A stretch of DNA of 61,826 bases from Burkholderiaceae bacterium (GTDB lineage: Bacteria > Pseudomonadota > Gammaproteobacteria > Burkholderiales > Burkholderiaceae_E), in contig JADJVQ010000050.1 of assembly GCA_016710525.1 (NCBI GenBank), forward strand, positions 1-61,826, read 5' to 3'. Below are positions 43,679-52,414 of this stretch, piece by piece. The notes under the pieces are model-generated. The model worked only from the letters and a program-made list of their open reading frames with translations. It searched no databases and had not been told where the DNA came from. A program made the position numbers and the translations under genes. Every line of letters starts with the position of its first letter. The first letter of the stretch is position 1.

Positions 43679-44259
43679 GGCGCGCTCCGGCGCCAGGCGA
43701 TCGCGATCGACACCGAGCCCAGCCCGAGCAGGACCCAGACCAGCGGCCAGCGAAGCACGCCGACCATCGCGAAGGCGGCCACGACGAAGATCCAGCCGAG
43801 CGGGCGCCCGCGTTGCGAGACCGACAGCTTGATCGCCATCGCGATCACCAGGCCGGCGCTGACCGCCGACATCCCGCCCAGCATCCGTGCCACGATCGGC
43901 TGACCGGCCAGGCCGCTGTACAGCGCGGCCAGGCAGAGCACCAGCGCCAGCGGTGCCGCCATCATGCCGGCGAGGGCCGCGAAGGCGCCGCGCAGACCGA
44001 AGAACCGGTCGCCCACCATCAGCGCCAGATTGCAGATGTTCGGCCCGGGCAGTACCTGGGCGAGGGCCAGCATCTCGACGAACTGGTCGTTGCTCATCCA
44101 CGCGCGTTGTTCGACCAGCGTGCGCTGGGCGAACGGCAGCACGCCGCCAAAGCCGCGCAGCGCCAGCCCGTTGAAGACCAGGAACAGGTCGGTCGGGCTG
44201 GCGGGCGGTCGCCCGGCAGGCGTGAGCGCTGGGGGTGTGGCGGCGGTCATGGGGTGCAT
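43675..44259 (-). CDS. Chromate transporter family protein, N-terminal half type
   Basis: 194 residues (start 44259; ATG 44250 is equally possible). It has LFLVFNGLALRGFGGVLPFA, ALAQVLPGPNICNLALMVGD and several membrane segments. It pairs with the following CHR gene through a GTGA overlap, forming the two-gene ChrA type. No chrB regulator is adjacent. Confidence 0.88.
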   Translation of the reverse strand: MHPMTAATPPALTPAGRPPASPTDLFLVFNGLALRGFGGVLPFAQRTLVEQRAWMSNDQFVEMLALAQVLPGPNICNLALMVGDRFFGLRGAFAALAGMMAAPLALVLCLAALYSGLAGQPIVARMLGGMSAVSAGLVIAMAIKLSVSQRGRPLGWIFVVAAFAMVGVLRWPLVWVLLGLGSVSIAIAWRRSAP

Positions 44260-44348
44260 TGTCCCATGGCCAACCGGGAGGCCTTGGTCCCCGTGCGGGG
44301 CTTGGCGCAGCGTCGACCGGTGCGCAGGCGCTCTGGCGCCGGCCGCTC

Positions 44349-44435
44349 AGATGACAGTGCTCAGGCGCAGATGCTCAGGTGCTCAGGCGCAGGTGCTCAG
44401 GTGCGCAGGTGCTCAGGTGCCGGCGCTCAGGCGCC
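44349..44435 (-). repeat. Imperfect short tandem repeat, core GCTCAGG
   Basis: The heptamer GCTCAGG recurs about seven times over 85 bp with variable 3-9-bp linkers (GTGCTCAGGT, GCTCAGGCGC). The array begins after the chromate transporter start region and runs into the 3' end of phoR, covering its stop codon. It could form alternating hairpins (GGCGCTCAGGCGCC). A terminator or slippage tract is possible. Confidence 0.8.
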
Positions 44436-45758
44436 GGCTGCGGGCGCGGTCAGCCGGTCGTGGGCGGCTTCGCCGGAGGATTCTGCGATCAGGCGCGCCA
44501 CGGGCAGCACGAGCGTGAACACGCTGCCGTGGCCCAGCGTACTTTCGATGCGCAGCTGGCCGCCATGGTGCTGCGCGATGTGCTTGACGATGGCCAGGCC
44601 CAGCCCGGTACCGCCGCTGTCGCGCGAGCGGCCGCGATCGACGCGGTAGAAGCGCTCGGTCAGACGCGGGAGGTGCTCGGGAGCGATGCCGATGCCGCTG
44701 TCGCGCACTGAGAGGCGGCCCTCGTTGTCGACGATGCGCCAGCCGATTTCGATGCGACCCTGGTCGGGCGTGTAGCGCACGGCGTTGATCGCCAGATTGC
44801 GGATCGCGCTCTCGAGTTCGATCGGCGAGCCCAGCACCAGAGGCGGTGCATCGAGCCGGTAGCCGATGGTGTGGCGGCCCTGGGACAGGGCCTGAGCCTC
44901 GGCGCCGACGGCCCGGATCATCGAGTGCACGTTGATGCGTTCGGATTCGGGCGGGGCGCTCGAGCTTTCGAGCGTGGCCAGCGTGAGCAGGTCTTCGACC
45001 AGCCGCTGCATCGTGCGGCTCTGCTTCAGGATGGTCGACAGGTACTCGCGCTGGGCGGCCGGTTCGAGTTCGAGGTCGAGCAGGGTCTCGGCGAAGCCGC
45101 CGATCACGGTCACTGGCGTGCGGATCTCGTGGGACACGTTGGCGACGAAGTCCCGGCGCATCGCGTCCAGGCGGGCCTGTTCGGTCAGGTCGCGCGAGAT
45201 CAGCAGCTTGTGGTGTTCGTCGGAGCGGTGCAGGCGCAGCTCGAACAGCCGCCCGGGGCGGGTGGGCAGTGGCAGGACGGGCGGGCGCGAGTAGTCGTCG
45301 CCGTCGAGGTAGTTGATGAACTCGGGCTGGCGGATGAAATGGTGCAGCGGCCGGCCGGTGCCGACGATGCCGTGCATCTCGTGCGCGGCGTCGTTGCACC
45401 ACTGGACGTGGTTGTATCGGTCGAGGACGACCAGGCCGTCGGGCAGGCGATCGACCGCACGGTGCAGCTGTTCGAGTTCGGCGGTCAGGCTTTCGCGCGT
45501 TTCGCGGTCGGTCTTGACGAACCGGGCGAGGCGGTCGAGCAGCGGCTGCCAGACCCCGCCGATCTGGGGCAGCGCACGCTGGCGCGGCAGCGCCGCCCAG
45601 AAGTACAGGCGGGCCATGACCAGCGTGACCAGCAAGGCCTGGATCACCAGCGCGATGGCCAGCCAGCGCGCGGCCATGGTGTCGCTGACGAAATACGCCA
45701 GGGCCGCCGCAACGATCAGGGCGATCGCGGTGGGCAGAAATGCGCGCAGCCAGATCAC
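44427..45758 (-). CDS. phoR: Phosphate regulon sensor histidine kinase
   Basis: 443 residues from GTG 45758, overlapping the phoB stop (GTGA). Two N-terminal membrane segments, then a short linker, a PAS domain (about 95-185, LDRYNHVQWCNDAAHEMHG), the dimerisation domain with the H-box VSHEIRTPVTVIGGF, and a HATPase_c domain with NLAINAVRYTP (N-box), DSGIGI and GTGLGLAIVKHIAQ. It phosphorylates PhoB under phosphate starvation. Its stop is in the short repeat array at 44349-44435. Confidence 0.93.
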   Translation of the reverse strand: MIWLRAFLPTAIALIVAAALAYFVSDTMAARWLAIALVIQALLVTLVMARLYFWAALPRQRALPQIGGVWQPLLDRLARFVKTDRETRESLTAELEQLHRAVDRLPDGLVVLDRYNHVQWCNDAAHEMHGIVGTGRPLHHFIRQPEFINYLDGDDYSRPPVLPLPTRPGRLFELRLHRSDEHHKLLISRDLTEQARLDAMRRDFVANVSHEIRTPVTVIGGFAETLLDLELEPAAQREYLSTILKQSRTMQRLVEDLLTLATLESSSAPPESERINVHSMIRAVGAEAQALSQGRHTIGYRLDAPPLVLGSPIELESAIRNLAINAVRYTPDQGRIEIGWRIVDNEGRLSVRDSGIGIAPEHLPRLTERFYRVDRGRSRDSGGTGLGLAIVKHIAQHHGGQLRIESTLGHGSVFTLVLPVARLIAESSGEAAHDRLTAPAAGA

Positions 45759-46441
45759 GCCGGCAGCATCCGATAGCCACCGCCGCGCACGGTCTCGACC
45801 AGCCGGTCGTGGCCGCTGGGCTGCAGCGCCAGCCGCAGCCGCCGGATGTGCACGTCGACCGTGCGTTCTTCGATGTAGACGTGGTCGCCCCAGACACTGT
45901 CGAGGAGCCGGGCGCGCGACAGCACCCGGTCGGGCTGGGTCATCAGGTAGTGGAGCAGACGGAACTCGGTCGGGCTGAGATTGATCGGGGCGCCTTGCGC
46001 GGTGACCCGGAAGGTGACCGGGTCCAGGCGCAATCCGGCGATTTCGAGGGCTTCGTCGGCTGCCGCGGGGACTGCACGGCGCAGCATGGCCTTGACCCGG
46101 GCGAGCAGTTCGCGCGGCGAGAACGGCTTGGTCACGTAATCGTCGACGCCGACCTCGAAGCCGGTGAGCTTGTCGCCCTCCTGGGCCCGCGCGGTCAGCA
46201 TGATGATCGGCATGCCGCGCGTGCGGGCATCGGCGCGCAGGCGGCGAGCCAGGTCGATGCCCGAGGTGTCGGGAAGCATCCAGTCGAGCAGCAGGAGATC
46301 GGGCAGGGCAGCGTCAATTTGCTGGCGGGCGGCAGCCGCGTCGTGAGCCAGAACGGGAGTGTATCCCGCGTGACGCAAATTGACTGCGATCAGCTCGCCG
46401 ATGGCGGGTTCGTCTTCGACTATCAGTATTCGTGCGGTCAC
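45755..46441 (-). CDS. phoB: Phosphate regulon response regulator
   Basis: 228 residues from GTG 46441 (reads MTARILIVEDEPAIGELIA with the initiator counted as Met). The receiver domain has the acidic pair EDE, the phosphorylated Asp in LLLLDWMLP, and K in DYVTKPFS. The winged-helix output domain has ERTVDVHIRRLR. The start is confirmed by the canonical PhoB N terminus, although no Shine-Dalgarno sequence precedes it, because a Pho box and a candidate -10 occupy that space. The stop is coupled to phoR. Confidence 0.94.
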   Translation of the reverse strand: MTARILIVEDEPAIGELIAVNLRHAGYTPVLAHDAAAARQQIDAALPDLLLLDWMLPDTSGIDLARRLRADARTRGMPIIMLTARAQEGDKLTGFEVGVDDYVTKPFSPRELLARVKAMLRRAVPAAADEALEIAGLRLDPVTFRVTAQGAPINLSPTEFRLLHYLMTQPDRVLSRARLLDSVWGDHVYIEERTVDVHIRRLRLALQPSGHDRLVETVRGGGYRMLPA

Positions 46442-46450
46442 AAGCGTCAG

Positions 46451-46482
46451 ATTATGACGGCAAGTTGACGGTTTGATGACGG
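46451..46482 (-). promoter_or_regulatory. Pho box (three 11-bp repeats) at the phoB promoter
   Basis: On the minus strand three repeats of CCGTCAT/CCGTCAA begin exactly 11 bp apart (cores at 46476-46482, 46465-46471 and 46454-46460), the spacing and core of PhoB binding sites. A CATAAT (46451-46456) could serve as the -10. That places the transcription start within about 10 bp of the GTG start codon, suggesting a leaderless or near-leaderless mRNA and PhoB autoregulation. Confidence 0.75.
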
Positions 46483-46500
46483 CGCCGGCGGCGGCCGGCG

Positions 46501-46550
46501 GCTGACCGCGGCTGACCGAGGCTGACCGAGGCTGACCGAGGCTGACCGCG
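46501..46550 (-). repeat. Five perfect-length 10-bp tandem repeats (GCTGACCGNG)
   Basis: Units at 46501, 46511, 46521, 46531 and 46541; the central three are identical (GCTGACCGAG), and the first and last end in CG instead of AG. The period equals about one helical turn. It lies between the Pho box and the stop of the guanylyltransferase gene. Confidence 0.92.
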
Positions 46551-46581
46551 GCGCCCGCCCGCGGCCGGCCGTGCGGCGGGC

Positions 46582-48036
46582 TCAGCCCGGCTCGGGCACC
46601 GGCGGCGCCGGCGTGCGGCCATAGATGTCGGAGAAACGAACGATGTCGTCTTCGCCCAGGTAGTCGCCGCATTGCACCTCGATCATCACCAGGTCCATGA
46701 CGCCGGGGTTCTCGAGGCGGTGCTTGGCGCCGATCGGAATGTAGGTGGACTCGTTGGCCGACACCAGGAAAGTCTGGTCGTTGCAGCCGACTCGCGCGGT
46801 GCCCGAGACCACGATCCAATGCTCGCTGCGGTGATGGTGCATCTGCAGCGACAGGGACTGACCGGGCTTGACCTCGATCCGCTTGATCTTGAAGCGCGGA
46901 CCCTCCTGCAGCACGGTGTAGGTGCCCCAGGGGCGCGCAACCGTGCGGTGCAGCCGGGCGGCGTCGTGGCCCCGGGCCTTCAGCCGGGCGACGACCTCCT
47001 TGACGTTCTGGCTGTCGTCCTTGTTGGCCACCAGCAGCGCGTCGGGGGTGTCGACGATCAGCAGGTTGTCGATGCCCACCGCCGCGACCAGCCGATCCTC
47101 GCTCTGGATGTGCGAGTTGCGCGAGCCGACCAGCAGGGTTTCACCCACGGTGGTGTTGCCGTCGCAGTCGGCCTCGAACTGTTCGGACACGGCCTTCCAG
47201 GAGCCGATGTCGCTCCAGCCGAAGCGCGAGGGCAGCACCAGCACGCCCGATGCCTTTTCCATGACCGCATAGTCGATGGAGATGTTCGGGCACTGGCCGA
47301 ACACCTGCGCGTCCAGCGTGACCCGCTCGGCGCTGGCGCCGGCCTGGCTCGCCAGCCAGGCGGCCCGGGCGGTCTGCAGCACCTCGGGCGCGTGGCGCGA
47401 CAGTTCGTCGACCAGGCGGTCGGCCCGGAAGCAGAACATGCCGCTGTTCCAGACGAAATTGCCGGCCTGCAGGAACTGCAGCGCGCGTGCCGCATCGGGC
47501 TTTTCGACGAAGCGCGCGACCTGGCGCGCCTCGGTGCCCGCCACCGCGGCGCCGGTCTCGATGTAGCCGAATCCGGTTTCGGGCGCGGTCGGCTGGATGC
47601 CGAACAGCACGATCGATCCGTCGGCGGCGCAGCGCGCGGCGTCCCGCGCCGCCCGGGCGAAGGCGTCTTCGTCGGGGATCAGGTGGTCCGCGGGCAGCAC
47701 CAGCAGGGTGGCGTCGGGCGATTGCGCCAGCGCCCACAGCGCGGCCACCGTGATCGCCGGCGCGGTATTGCGTCCGACCGGCTCGAGCAGCTGGGTGATC
47801 GCCAGTCCGCGGGCCTGCGGCAGCGCGGTGATCTCGTCGCGGGTCTTGAAGAAGTATTCCTGGTTGGTGACGACCGCGGCACGGCCTGCGTCGGCCAGCG
47901 GCAGGGCGCGGATCAGGGTGCGCTGCAGCAGGCTGTACGGGCTGCCCAGCTTCATGAACGGCTTGGGCATCGCCTCGCGGGACACAGGCCACAAGCGGGT
48001 GCCGGATCCACCGGAAAGGATGACAGGTACCAGCAT
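46582..48036 (-). CDS. manC: Mannose-1-phosphate guanylyltransferase/mannose-6-phosphate isomerase
   Basis: 484 residues from ATG 48036 (MLVPVILSGGSGTRLWP), with AAGGGAG upstream. The N-terminal nucleotidyltransferase domain (1-340) has GGSGTRLWP and FVEKP. The C-terminal type II isomerase cupin domain (about 360-480) has PWGTYTVL, a histidine run QMHHHRSEHW, and GAKHRLENPG. It makes GDP-mannose for exopolysaccharide or O-antigen. It is divergent from galE, whose product supplies UDP-galactose. Confidence 0.92.
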   Translation of the reverse strand: MLVPVILSGGSGTRLWPVSREAMPKPFMKLGSPYSLLQRTLIRALPLADAGRAAVVTNQEYFFKTRDEITALPQARGLAITQLLEPVGRNTAPAITVAALWALAQSPDATLLVLPADHLIPDEDAFARAARDAARCAADGSIVLFGIQPTAPETGFGYIETGAAVAGTEARQVARFVEKPDAARALQFLQAGNFVWNSGMFCFRADRLVDELSRHAPEVLQTARAAWLASQAGASAERVTLDAQVFGQCPNISIDYAVMEKASGVLVLPSRFGWSDIGSWKAVSEQFEADCDGNTTVGETLLVGSRNSHIQSEDRLVAAVGIDNLLIVDTPDALLVANKDDSQNVKEVVARLKARGHDAARLHRTVARPWGTYTVLQEGPRFKIKRIEVKPGQSLSLQMHHHRSEHWIVVSGTARVGCNDQTFLVSANESTYIPIGAKHRLENPGVMDLVMIEVQCGDYLGEDDIVRFSDIYGRTPAPPVPEPG

Positions 48037-48063
48037 GGAGACTCCCTTTGGGCAAGCGCTTAT

Positions 48064-48107
48064 CGATCGGGCAGGGCATCCGACGAGCGGCCCGCCATGC
48101 CCGATCG
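48064..48107. promoter_or_regulatory. Inverted repeat between divergent manC and galE
   Basis: CGATCGGGCA (48064-48073) and TGCCCGATCG (48098-48107) are perfect 10-bp arms with a 24-bp spacer in the divergent intergenic region. It could be an operator or a bidirectional hairpin. No regulator gene is adjacent. Confidence 0.35.
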
Positions 48108-48194
48108 GCAACCCTTTAGTTTACGGAACCGTCGCCCGGCCCATGCGACACTTCGCACGAAACAACCGCCGCAGTGTGCGGCCAGGGAATCACA

Positions 48195-49241
48195 GTGACA
48201 AAAACGCAGCGACAACCGGTTCTGGTGACCGGCGGAGCGGGCTACATCGGCTCGCATACTGTGCTTGAACTGCTGCTGGCCGGCTACCCGGTGGTGGTGC
48301 TGGACAACCTGAGCAATGCCAGCCCCGAGGCGCTGGTCCGCGTCGAACGCATCACCGGTGCTCGCGCCCCGCTGGTGGTCGGCGATATCCGCGACGAGGC
48401 GCTGGTGACCGATCTGCTGGCGCGCCATGACTTCGGCGCGGTGCTGCACTTCGCCGGCCTGAAGGCGGTGGGCGAGTCGGTGGCCAAGCCGCTTGCGTAC
48501 TACGACAACAACGTCACCGGCACCCAGGTGCTGCTGCGCTGCCTGCAGCGCACCGCCGTGCGGCGGTTCGTGTTCAGCTCGTCGGCGACCGTCTACGGCG
48601 ACCCCGAATCCGTGCCGCTGTCTGAAACATCCCGCACCGGACCGACCAACCCGTACGGTCGCAGCAAATGGATGATCGAGTTCATGCTCGGCGATCTGGC
48701 GGCCGCAGAGCCCGGCTGGGCGATCGGCATCCTGCGCTACTTCAATCCGGTGGGTGCCCACTCGAGCGGCCTGATCGGCGAAGACCCGGCGGATGTGCCC
48801 AACAATCTGATGCCCTTCGTGGCCCAGGTCGCGGTCGGCCGCAGGGAGCGGCTGAGCGTGTTCGGATCCGACTGGCCGACCGAAGACGGCACCGGCGTGC
48901 GCGACTACATTCATGTGGTCGATCTGGCGCAGGGACACGTCGCGGCGCTCGAGCGGCTGAATCGCCAGGCCGGCGCGTTCACGGTCAACCTGGGCACCGG
49001 ACGCGGCTATTCGGTCCTGCAGATGATTCGCGCCTTCGAGAAGGCCAGCGGGCGCAAGGTGCCTTATGACCTGGTCGCCCGCCGGCCCGGCGACATCGCC
49101 GAATGCTGGGCCGATCCGGCCATGGCGCACGCGCTGCTGGGCTGGCGCGCGACCCGCGACATCGACACGATGTGCGCCGATGTCTGGCGCTGGCAGAGCG
49201 GCAATCCGCTGGGCTATCGCCAGCCGGACGCCGTCGCCTGA
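48195..49241 (+). CDS. galE: UDP-glucose 4-epimerase
   Basis: 348 residues from GTG 48195 (VTKTQRQPVLVTGGAGYIG), preceded by GGGAA; another in-frame GTG at 48174 adds seven residues. SDR-extended features: GGAGYIGSH (NAD), SSSATVYGDP (catalytic Ser/Thr region), YGRSK (Tyr/Lys) and the substrate segments of the family. It interconverts UDP-glucose and UDP-galactose. Its stop is 1 bp from the convergent deoxynucleoside kinase stop. Confidence 0.93.
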   Translation: MTKTQRQPVLVTGGAGYIGSHTVLELLLAGYPVVVLDNLSNASPEALVRVERITGARAPLVVGDIRDEALVTDLLARHDFGAVLHFAGLKAVGESVAKPLAYYDNNVTGTQVLLRCLQRTAVRRFVFSSSATVYGDPESVPLSETSRTGPTNPYGRSKWMIEFMLGDLAAAEPGWAIGILRYFNPVGAHSSGLIGEDPADVPNNLMPFVAQVAVGRRERLSVFGSDWPTEDGTGVRDYIHVVDLAQGHVAALERLNRQAGAFTVNLGTGRGYSVLQMIRAFEKASGRKVPYDLVARRPGDIAECWADPAMAHALLGWRATRDIDTMCADVWRWQSGNPLGYRQPDAVA

Positions 49242-49242
49242 A

Positions 49243-49914
49243 CTAATCGGCCAGGTTGAAGAAGCTTCGGCGCCCGCGCAGTTCGACGATCTGGCGCAGC
49301 AGCATCGCGAAGTCTTCGTCGCGCTCGATGGGATTGAGCCGCTCGGTATTGACGATCATCAGGGGCGCGGCGTCGTAGTGGTAGAAAAAGCGGCTGTAGG
49401 TCTCGACCAGCCCGCGCAGGTAGGGCTCGGAAATGTTCGACTCCATCGGGATGCCGCGCCGGCGGACCCGATCGATCAGCGTGTCGGGCTGGGCCTGCAG
49501 GTAGATGACCAGGTCGGGCACTGGGGCCTGCGGACGCAGATTGTCGAAGATCTGCTGATACAGCATGAGTTCGTCGTCATCGAGCGTCAGGCGCGCGAAC
49601 AGCGGGTCCTTGTCGAGCAGGAAGTCGCCGACCACCGCCTGCGAGAACAGGTCGCGCTGCGACAGGTCGCGCAGCTGATTCACGCGCTGGAACAGGAAGA
49701 ACAGCTGGGTGGGCAGCGCGTAGCGGCGCCCGTCGCGATAGAAGCGCTCCAGGAACGGGTTGCCCTCGGGCTCTTCGAAGACCGGCTTGGCGGCGAAGCG
49801 TTCGCCGAGCTTGCGCGCCAGCGAGGTTTTGCCCACGCCGATCGGCCCTTCGACGACGATGTGGCGAAAGCGCTCGAACGGCGAGCCGCCAAGGGGACCG
49901 GGCAGGCCGCTCAT
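49243..49914 (-). CDS. Deoxynucleoside kinase
   Basis: 223 residues from ATG 49914. The P-loop is EGPIGVGKTSLARKL, followed by the dNK features EPEGNPFLERFYRD, LFFLFQRVNQL, a DRS-type segment (DFLLDKD) and an ERD-like RVRRRG LID. It phosphorylates deoxynucleosides; specificity cannot be fixed. It is the last gene of the operon starting upstream of 54908. Longer in-frame starts exist, but MSGLPGPLGGSPFERFRHI is typical for Burkholderiales. Confidence 0.9.
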   Translation of the reverse strand: MSGLPGPLGGSPFERFRHIVVEGPIGVGKTSLARKLGERFAAKPVFEEPEGNPFLERFYRDGRRYALPTQLFFLFQRVNQLRDLSQRDLFSQAVVGDFLLDKDPLFARLTLDDDELMLYQQIFDNLRPQAPVPDLVIYLQAQPDTLIDRVRRRGIPMESNISEPYLRGLVETYSRFFYHYDAAPLMIVNTERLNPIERDEDFAMLLRQIVELRGRRSFFNLAD

Positions 49915-49999
49915 GCGGTCATGGGGGGGTGTCCGGCCGCCATCCCGCGGGCGGGATGTGAGGCCGGCCGATACCGGGTCTGCTGCGAAGGCGATGGTC

Positions 50000-50359
50000 T
50001 CATGCGCGAAAGATAAAGTAGACCGCACCCATCAGGCACAGCGAAGCCCAGAGATAGTCGAGCCGCAGCGGCTCGTTCATGTAGATCACCGCGAACGGCA
50101 CGAACACCGACAGCGTGATGACTTCCTGGATGATCTTCAGCTGGGCCAGCGAAAAATGGCCGTAGCCGATGCGATTGGCGGGAACCTGCAGAAGATACTC
50201 GAACAGCGCGATGGCCCAGCTGACGAGGGCCGCGATGTACCACGGGCGCGACGCCAGATTCTTCAGGTGGCCGTACCAGGCGATCGTCATGAACACGTTC
50301 GAGGCCGCCAGCAGCAGCACGGTCTGCAACGGCACCGGCAGGTTCGCCAGAAAGTTCAT
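50000..50359 (-). CDS. DMT/DUF486 family small membrane protein
   Basis: 119 residues, four transmembrane segments (LLLAASNVFMTIAWYGHL; PWYIAALVSWAIALFEYLLQ; SLAQLKIIQEVITLSVFVPF; LWASLCLMGAVYFIF). The YGHL and QVPANRIG segments are characteristic of the DUF486 family. No transport substrate is known. It follows folK by 16 bp and precedes the kinase gene by 85 bp. Confidence 0.88.
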   Translation of the reverse strand: MNFLANLPVPLQTVLLLAASNVFMTIAWYGHLKNLASRPWYIAALVSWAIALFEYLLQVPANRIGYGHFSLAQLKIIQEVITLSVFVPFAVIYMNEPLRLDYLWASLCLMGAVYFIFRA

Positions 50360-50375
50360 GCCTGCTCCGTGCGGA

Positions 50376-50891
50376 TCACGGACGCCCGGCCGCGGGTTCC
50401 TGGCGCTCGGCCAGGCGCACGCAGATCTGGTCGCGGCAGGCCGCCAGCAGCGCCTCGACCGGGCCGGCTCCAGGCACGAGCAGCCCGGGATCGATCTCGG
50501 CCAGCGGGGCCAGCACGAAGGCCCGCTGGTGCAGGCGCGGATGCGGCAGGCTCAGGCGAGCCGAATCGAGGCGGGCAGTGCCGTGCATCAGCAGGTCGAG
50601 ATCGAGCGTGCGCGGCGCATGGCGATGGCTGCGCTTGCGCCCATGGTCGTTTTCCAGGACCAGCAGCGCCTCGAGCAGCACCAGCGGCGCCAGGCCCGTG
50701 CGCACCCGCGCGACCGCATTCAGGAAGTCCGGTCCTTCGGCGTCCAGCGGCGCGCTGCGGTAGCGCGACGAAACCTGCTCAAGCACGGTGTCGGGCAGCG
50801 CGCCAATGGCCGACAGCGCACTGTCCAGCGTGGCTTGAGCATCACCGAGGTTGGCGCCCAGGCCGATCCAGGCGGGCACCGTGCCGCTCAA
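50376..50891 (-). CDS. folK: 2-amino-4-hydroxy-6-hydroxymethyldihydropteridine pyrophosphokinase
   Basis: 171 residues. Signature segments: WIGLGANLGD (start of the fold), YRSAPLDAEGPDFLNAVARV, and RTLDLDLLMHG with the magnesium-binding aspartates, then LPHPRLHQRAFVLAPLAEI. It pyrophosphorylates the pterin for folate synthesis. The ATG overlaps the pcnB stop (ATGA). The pcnB-folK order is typical of betaproteobacteria. Confidence 0.94.
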   Translation of the reverse strand: MSGTVPAWIGLGANLGDAQATLDSALSAIGALPDTVLEQVSSRYRSAPLDAEGPDFLNAVARVRTGLAPLVLLEALLVLENDHGRKRSHRHAPRTLDLDLLMHGTARLDSARLSLPHPRLHQRAFVLAPLAEIDPGLLVPGAGPVEALLAACRDQICVRLAERQEPAAGRP

Positions 50892-52414
50892 GCCGGGCCG
50901 CCCTGCGGATCGGCCGGGTTGCGCGCCGGCGCGCGTTCGCCGCCGCCTGCGTTCGAGCCGCTGCCGTCGCTCGAGCCGCCGCCATCATTCGGGTCGCCGC
51001 CTTCGGAGCCCGCTGCGCCTTCGGCGCGCGCGGCCGGGCGACGCCTGCGCCGGCGCTTGTTCGCGCTGGCCGCGGAGCGCGGCCCGCCGCCGGCCGCGGC
51101 TTCGGCGATCAGGTCCTGGCGCTCGTTGGAGTCGCCATCGGCATAGCGCGTCCACCAGGCGCCCAGCTCGGCCGACGCTTCGCCGGCATCGCAGCGCAGG
51201 ATCAGGAAATCGTAGGCGGCCCGAAAGCGCAGGTGCTCGAACAGGCGCTGCGGCGCGGTGCCGGTGCGCCGTTCGAAGCGCGGCTGCAGGGCCCAGATCT
51301 CGCGCATGTCGGCAATGATGCGCTTCTGGATCGCGAGCTTGGCGCCCTGTTCGTCCATCACGCGATCGATGGTTTCATGCAGCGCAGGAATCGCCTGCTC
51401 GCCCGCCTGCACGCGTTCGTTCCAGCGCACGCGCACTTCCTGCCAGAGCAGCGTCGCGAACAGGAAACCGGGCGAGATCGACTTGCCTTCCAGCACCCGT
51501 TCGTCGGTGCGCGTCAGGGCCACCCGGATGAAACGCTCGCCATCGGGCTGCTCGAGGATCACGTCGAGCAGCGGCAGCAGGCCATGGTGCAGGCCCTCGT
51601 TGCGCAGCTGCTGCAGGCTCTCCAGCGAGTGGCCCGACTGCAGCAGCTTGAGCATTTCATCGAACAGGCGCGCCGCCGGCACGTTGTGGATCAGCGAAGC
51701 CATCTCGCGGATCGGCGCCTTGGTGCCGGGCTCGATGGCGAAGCCGGTCTTGGCCGCGAAGCGCGCGGTGCGCAGCATGCGCACCGGATCCTCGCGATAG
51801 CGGGTGGCCGGATCGCCGATCATGCGCAGCACCCGGCGATGGATGTCCTTCACGCCGTCGTGGTAGTCGATGATGGCGTCGGCCACCGGGTCGTAGTACA
51901 GGGCGTTGATGGTGAAGTCGCGACGCGTGGCGTCCTCGGCCTGGGTGCCCCAGACGTTGTCGCGCAGCACGCGGCCGTGCTCGTCGGTCAGGGCATCGGT
52001 CTGCAGCGCCCGGAAGGTCGAGACCTCGATGGTCTCGCGGCCGTACATCACGTGCACGATCTGAAAGCGTCGCCCGATCACCCGGGAACGGCGGAACAGC
52101 TCGGTCACCTGCGCCGGTGTCGCGTCGGTGGCGACGTCGAAATCCTTGGGCTTCAAGCCCAGCAGCAGGTCGCGCACGCCGCCGCCGACCACGAAGGCCT
52201 TGAAGCCGGCCTTCTGCAGGGTCTCGCAGGTGCGCATGGCCGAATGCGGGACTTCGGCACGCCGCACGCCTTCGGCCGACGCGCTGTAGCGAACGGGTTC
52301 GCGCGGCACCGCATGGCCATGGACATTGATGTGGTGACCGTCGGTGTCGGCGGCGGCTGCAGCGGGCGATGCCTCGCCGCGGCCGAAGAGTTTGCGGATG
52401 AATTTTTTGATCAT
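50888..52414 (-). CDS. pcnB: Poly(A) polymerase I
   Basis: 508 residues from ATG 52414 (MIKKFIRKLFGRGE), overlapping the HAD gene stop. Nucleotidyltransferase motifs GGGVRD and DFDVAT, then RRDFTINALYY, the RNA-binding segment EDPVRMLRTARFAAK and a C-terminal Arg/Lys-rich tail (about 450-508, with an RRRRRRP run). It adds 3' poly(A) tails to RNA. Length and tail suit a betaproteobacterial PcnB; the tail is Gly/Ser-rich and variable. Confidence 0.94.
   Translation of the reverse strand: MIKKFIRKLFGRGEASPAAAAADTDGHHINVHGHAVPREPVRYSASAEGVRRAEVPHSAMRTCETLQKAGFKAFVVGGGVRDLLLGLKPKDFDVATDATPAQVTELFRRSRVIGRRFQIVHVMYGRETIEVSTFRALQTDALTDEHGRVLRDNVWGTQAEDATRRDFTINALYYDPVADAIIDYHDGVKDIHRRVLRMIGDPATRYREDPVRMLRTARFAAKTGFAIEPGTKAPIREMASLIHNVPAARLFDEMLKLLQSGHSLESLQQLRNEGLHHGLLPLLDVILEQPDGERFIRVALTRTDERVLEGKSISPGFLFATLLWQEVRVRWNERVQAGEQAIPALHETIDRVMDEQGAKLAIQKRIIADMREIWALQPRFERRTGTAPQRLFEHLRFRAAYDFLILRCDAGEASAELGAWWTRYADGDSNERQDLIAEAAAGGGPRSAASANKRRRRRRPAARAEGAAGSEGGDPNDGGGSSDGSGSNAGGGERAPARNPADPQGGPA

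Noticed and set aside
44349..44435. CRISPR array
   Set aside because: Units are 7-10 bp with no spacers of constant length, and no cas genes are present.
46501..46550. CRISPR array or iterons of a replication origin
   Set aside because: Units are only 10 bp and contiguous; no replication initiator gene is near.
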